DNA of 14,720 nt from Coriobacteriaceae bacterium (lineage in GTDB: Bacteria > Actinomycetota > Coriobacteriia > Anaerosomatales > D1FN1-002). The DNA lies in contig PNNM01000021.1 of the NCBI GenBank assembly GCA_013824215.1, positions 1 to 14,720 of the forward strand, in the 5' to 3' direction. A program made the position numbers and the translations under genes. The notes below the pieces were generated by a model, which worked only from the letters and a program-made list of their open reading frames with translations, ran no database searches and was not told where the DNA came from. Below are positions 13,467-14,720 of the stretch, in pieces. Numbering within the stretch: the first letter of the stretch is position 1; each line of letters begins with the position of its first letter.

Positions 13467-14275
13467 CGGCCGCCCAGCTCCCCAGCGCGCGCCACGGCAG
13501 CCGCCACACCGGCGGCGAACGTCTCGCGCAGACCGCCGCTCTCGAATTCCGCCAGCGCGGCGACGGTCGTGCCGCCCGGACTCGAGACCGCAGCTATCAG
13601 CTCGGCCGGCGTCTGGCCTGTGCCGTCGAGCAGGTCGGCGGTGCCGCGCATGGTCTGGACGGCGAGCACCTGGGCCACGTCGCGGGGCAGGCCGTGCTCC
13701 GCGCCCGCGGCCGCGAGCGCGTCCACGACGAGCGCCATGTAGGCTGGTCCGGAGCCCGAGATCGCGGTCGCGGCGTCCTGCAGGGACTCGTCGAGGACCA
13801 CGGCCTTGCCGAGCGCCGCGAACATCCTGCGTACCGTCTCGACATCGTCGGCGTCCGCGGCCGAGCCGGCGGAGATCACAGCCATGCCCTGCCGCACCAT
13901 CGCCGGGGTGTTCGGCATCACCCGGACGACCGGCGCGCCGGGGGCGAGCAGCCCCTCCAGATGCGCGCAGCTGATGCCAGCGGCTATGGAGACCACCAGC
14001 GCCGAGGCAGGGATGTGCGCCGCCAAGGCGAGCACCACCTCATCGATGACCTGCGGTTTCACGGCGAGCACGACCACGTCGGCCCCCGGCAGCAACTCGG
14101 CGGCGTCCGCCGCGCATCGCACGCCGTGGGCGGACGCGAGCGCGCTTTGCCGTGCCGGATCGGGCTCCGCCACGCGGATCGCGGAGGCATCCGCCTCTCC
14201 CGAGGCGATGAGGCCGGCGATGATGGCCGCCCCCATCCGGCCCCCGCCGACCAGGACGAGCGTGCCGAGCGCCAC
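13463..14275 (-). CDS. proC: Pyrroline-5-carboxylate reductase
   Basis: A 270-residue cytosolic enzyme that reduces pyrroline-5-carboxylate to proline with NAD(P)H, the last step of proline synthesis. The N-terminal Rossmann fold has VLVGGGRMGAAII (dinucleotide loop G10-G15) and VVLAVKPQ. VVRVMPNTPAMVRQGM is the linker signature. The helical C-terminal domain contains ISGSGPAYMALVVDAL and VSSPGGTTVAALAEFE, the P5CR signature. Length is normal. The start is GTG at 14275 with GGGGAG about 7 nt upstream, 10 bp after the sepF stop. Its position between sepF and yggT is common in Gram-positives. No proline-specific control element is visible in the short gap. Confidence 0.96.
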   Translation of the reverse strand: MALGTLVLVGGGRMGAAIIAGLIASGEADASAIRVAEPDPARQSALASAHGVRCAADAAELLPGADVVVLAVKPQVIDEVVLALAAHIPASALVVSIAAGISCAHLEGLLAPGAPVVRVMPNTPAMVRQGMAVISAGSAADADDVETVRRMFAALGKAVVLDESLQDAATAISGSGPAYMALVVDALAAAGAEHGLPRDVAQVLAVQTMRGTADLLDGTGQTPAELIAAVSSPGGTTVAALAEFESGGLRETFAAGVAAAVARAGELGGR

Positions 14276-14285
14276 GGCCGCTCCC

Positions 14286-14720
14286 CTAGCCCTCGTATGT
14301 GAACAGGCCGGATTCCTTCAAGTGCTGCCGGTCCGCCGCCGAGACCGTCACGTTGGCGGGCGAGAGCATGAACACGCGCTCGGAGACCTTCTGGAGACCG
14401 CCGTCACGGCCGTAGGTCAGGCCCGAGGCGAAGTCGATGAGACGCTTCGCCGTGTCCGGGTCCGTGCCCGTGAGGTTCATGATGACCGGCGTGTCCGCCC
14501 TGAACCTGTCGGCGATGCCCTGCGCCTCCGCGAAGCTCCTCGGCTCGCAGATGTACATGTTGACCTGAGCGGGGCCCGCGGCCGGAAGCGTCTCGACCGG
14601 CGGTGCCGATCGCGGTCCGGCGCCGCGGGCGCGCTCGACGTCGGGCTCGCGCCGGACGGGCCGTACCGACAGCGCGCCCTCGTACGGGCCGCCACGGGCC
14701 GGCTCGGAGAACGCCTCCTC
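14286..14720 (-). CDS. sepF: SepF cell-division protein, C-terminal part (cut by window edge)
   Basis: The frame is open to the last base, so the N-terminal membrane-anchor helix and start lie beyond the window; 144 residues are visible. The first ~55 form a low-complexity, Pro/Arg/Glu-rich linker. The SepF core then runs from about VNMYICEPRSFAEAQ through VIMNLTGTDPDTAKRLIDFASG to VFMLSPANVTVSA, ending HLKESGLFTYEG. SepF binds membrane and the FtsZ C-terminal peptide and tethers the Z ring, largely replacing FtsA in actinobacteria. Here it heads the visible run sepF-proC-yggT-divIVA-DUF167. An internal ATG at 14558 starts the core but is unlikely to be the real start. Confidence 0.93.
   Translation of the reverse strand, partial: EEAFSEPARGGPYEGALSVRPVRREPDVERARGAGPRSAPPVETLPAAGPAQVNMYICEPRSFAEAQGIADRFRADTPVIMNLTGTDPDTAKRLIDFASGLTYGRDGGLQKVSERVFMLSPANVTVSAADRQHLKESGLFTYEG

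Noticed and set aside
1..14720. Mobile elements, CRISPR arrays, phage genes, tRNA or rRNA genes
   Set aside because: I saw no transposase or integrase motifs, no regularly spaced DNA repeats and no tRNA/rRNA signatures. Base composition and gene style look even across the window.

Overview
The window is GC-rich, densely coded DNA from a Gram-positive bacterium, most likely an actinobacterium. The evidence is: SepF, YggT and a DivIVA-family protein in one run; a transcriptional T-box in front of ileS; a bacterial-type IleRS with the C-terminal zinc site; and a surface protease carrying cell-wall-binding repeat 2 (PF04122). PF04122 modules, a DksA/TraR-like protein and this gene order would fit the Coriobacteriia and related lineages. 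That placement is inference; no rRNA or other marker is present.

Layout. (a) 3-1376, + strand: C-terminal part of a secreted S8 (subtilisin-like) protease with three PF04122 repeats; the catalytic core lies off the left edge. Everything else is on the - strand and is transcribed right to left. (b) 1354-6838: a signalling island. It starts with a large membrane PAS-GAF histidine-kinase-like protein whose ATP-binding motifs are eroded. Then come a stand-alone receiver, a receiver-coiled coil-PAS protein, and a canonical OmpR-type regulator/sensor kinase pair. The kinase gene overlaps the protease gene tail to tail by 23 bp. (c) 6902-8816: rluD, lspA and a DksA/TraR-type zinc-finger gene, joined by overlaps and preceded by a TATAAT promoter and a strong hairpin. 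(d) 8926-12086: ileS behind a complete T-box leader (AUC specifier, TGGT tRNA-end-binding sequence, intrinsic terminator) with its own promoter. (e) 12095-14720: the division/envelope cluster sepF-proC-yggT-divIVA-DUF167, with sepF cut by the right edge.

How the parts work together. Block (e) is a typical Gram-positive divisome/polar-growth neighbourhood with proline synthesis embedded in it. Block (d) senses uncharged tRNA-Ile. Block (c) supplies lipoprotein signal-peptide cleavage, 23S rRNA pseudouridylation and possibly an RNA-polymerase-binding regulator. Block (b) holds three intact phospho-acceptor receivers but only one clearly competent kinase, which is the main puzzle here. I found no mobile element, CRISPR array, tRNA or rRNA, and no wholly novel system. 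The eroded kinase and its two partner receivers are the most unusual content.
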